9,053 bases of DNA from Hylemonella sp. UBA2468. GTDB lineage: Bacteria > Pseudomonadota > Gammaproteobacteria > Burkholderiales > Burkholderiaceae_C. A program made the translations under genes and the position numbers. The notes beneath the pieces were generated by a model. It was not told the DNA's origin. It did not search any database and saw only the letters and a program-made list of their open reading frames with translations. Where the stretch lies: assembly GCA_002342165.1 (NCBI GenBank), contig DDPM01000130.1, positions 193 to 9,245 of the forward strand. Reading direction: 5' to 3'. This document shows positions 8,939-9,053 of this stretch, in pieces; position 1 is the stretch's first letter, and every line of letters starts with the position of its first letter.

Positions 8939-9053
8939 GGGCGATGGTGCTCGTACGTTTTATCTTATTTTGCAGCTGGATGATGCCGTACATGAGCGCC
9001 TCTGCGGTTGGCGGACAACCGGGCACATAGATGTCGACGGGCACGATTCGATC
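8931..9053 (-). CDS. nuoB: NADH-quinone oxidoreductase subunit B, C-terminal end (runs off the window)
   Basis: Only the last 40 codons are present, too short to stand out as an open frame. The translation [20 protein letters not shown], then [20 protein letters not shown] and TGA, is the unmistakable NuoB C-terminus. The cysteine of PGCPP is the last ligand of cluster N2, the [4Fe-4S] centre that reduces quinone; the other ligands lie outside the window. The stop TGA (8931-8933) lies inside the start region of nuoC. Its position upstream of nuoC fits the standard nuoA-B-C-D order. Confidence 0.95.
   Translation of the reverse strand, partial: DRIVPVDIYVPGCPPTAEALMYGIIQLQNKIKRTSTIARD

Noticed and set aside
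1..9053. Defence system, mobile element, CRISPR or other accessory system
   Set aside because: Every part of the window except short gaps is accounted for by nuo genes; no transposase, integrase, tRNA, repeat array or unknown gene is present.

Overview
The window holds one continuous minus-strand stretch of a nuo operon, which encodes the proton-pumping NADH:quinone oxidoreductase (respiratory complex I). Read in the direction of transcription (high to low coordinates) the order is nuoB (3' end only), nuoC, nuoD, nuoE, nuoF, nuoG, nuoH, nuoI, nuoJ, nuoK and nuoL (5' end only). This is the usual proteobacterial nuoA-N order with separate nuoC and nuoD, unlike the fused nuoCD of enterobacteria. 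Genes overlap by 4 to 14 bases or are separated by at most 64 bases. I see no promoter, terminator, RNA gene, mobile element, repeat array or CRISPR.

From about 1 to 7275 (nuoL back to the 3' end of nuoD), the proteins look like those of a betaproteobacterium of the order Burkholderiales, probably Comamonadaceae-like. This rests on remembered family features: the NuoH loop [19 protein letters not shown], a NuoG without the N7 cluster ligands, and the C-termini of NuoI and NuoD. No database search was possible. Coding style here favours CGC/CGT for Arg, GAA for Glu and TTG for Leu, and sampled lines average about 53% GC.

From about 7330 to 9053 (the first three quarters of nuoD, all of nuoC, the end of nuoB), coding style changes sharply to CGA/CGG for Arg and GAG for Glu, and sampled lines average about 60% GC. 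Gene-to-gene junctions change too: 8- and 14-base overlaps replace the ATGA overlaps and short gaps of the other part. The switch falls inside nuoD, at a nearly invariant motif (residues 325-343), with no break in the reading frame. Either a homologous exchange brought in a nuoB-C-D block from another proteobacterium, or the contig is a chimera of two genomes joined at a conserved stretch. Sequence alone cannot decide, and the artefact must be excluded first.

Functionally, NuoE, F and G form the NADH-oxidising module (FMN plus clusters N1a, N3, N1b, N4, N5). NuoB, C, D and I form the connecting module that carries electrons to quinone, with the quinone pocket at the NuoB-NuoD-NuoH interface. 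NuoH, J, K and L are membrane subunits of the proton-pumping arm. All cluster ligands and key residues I could check are present, so each complete gene appears functional. Apart from the nuoD mosaic, I found no undescribed system here.
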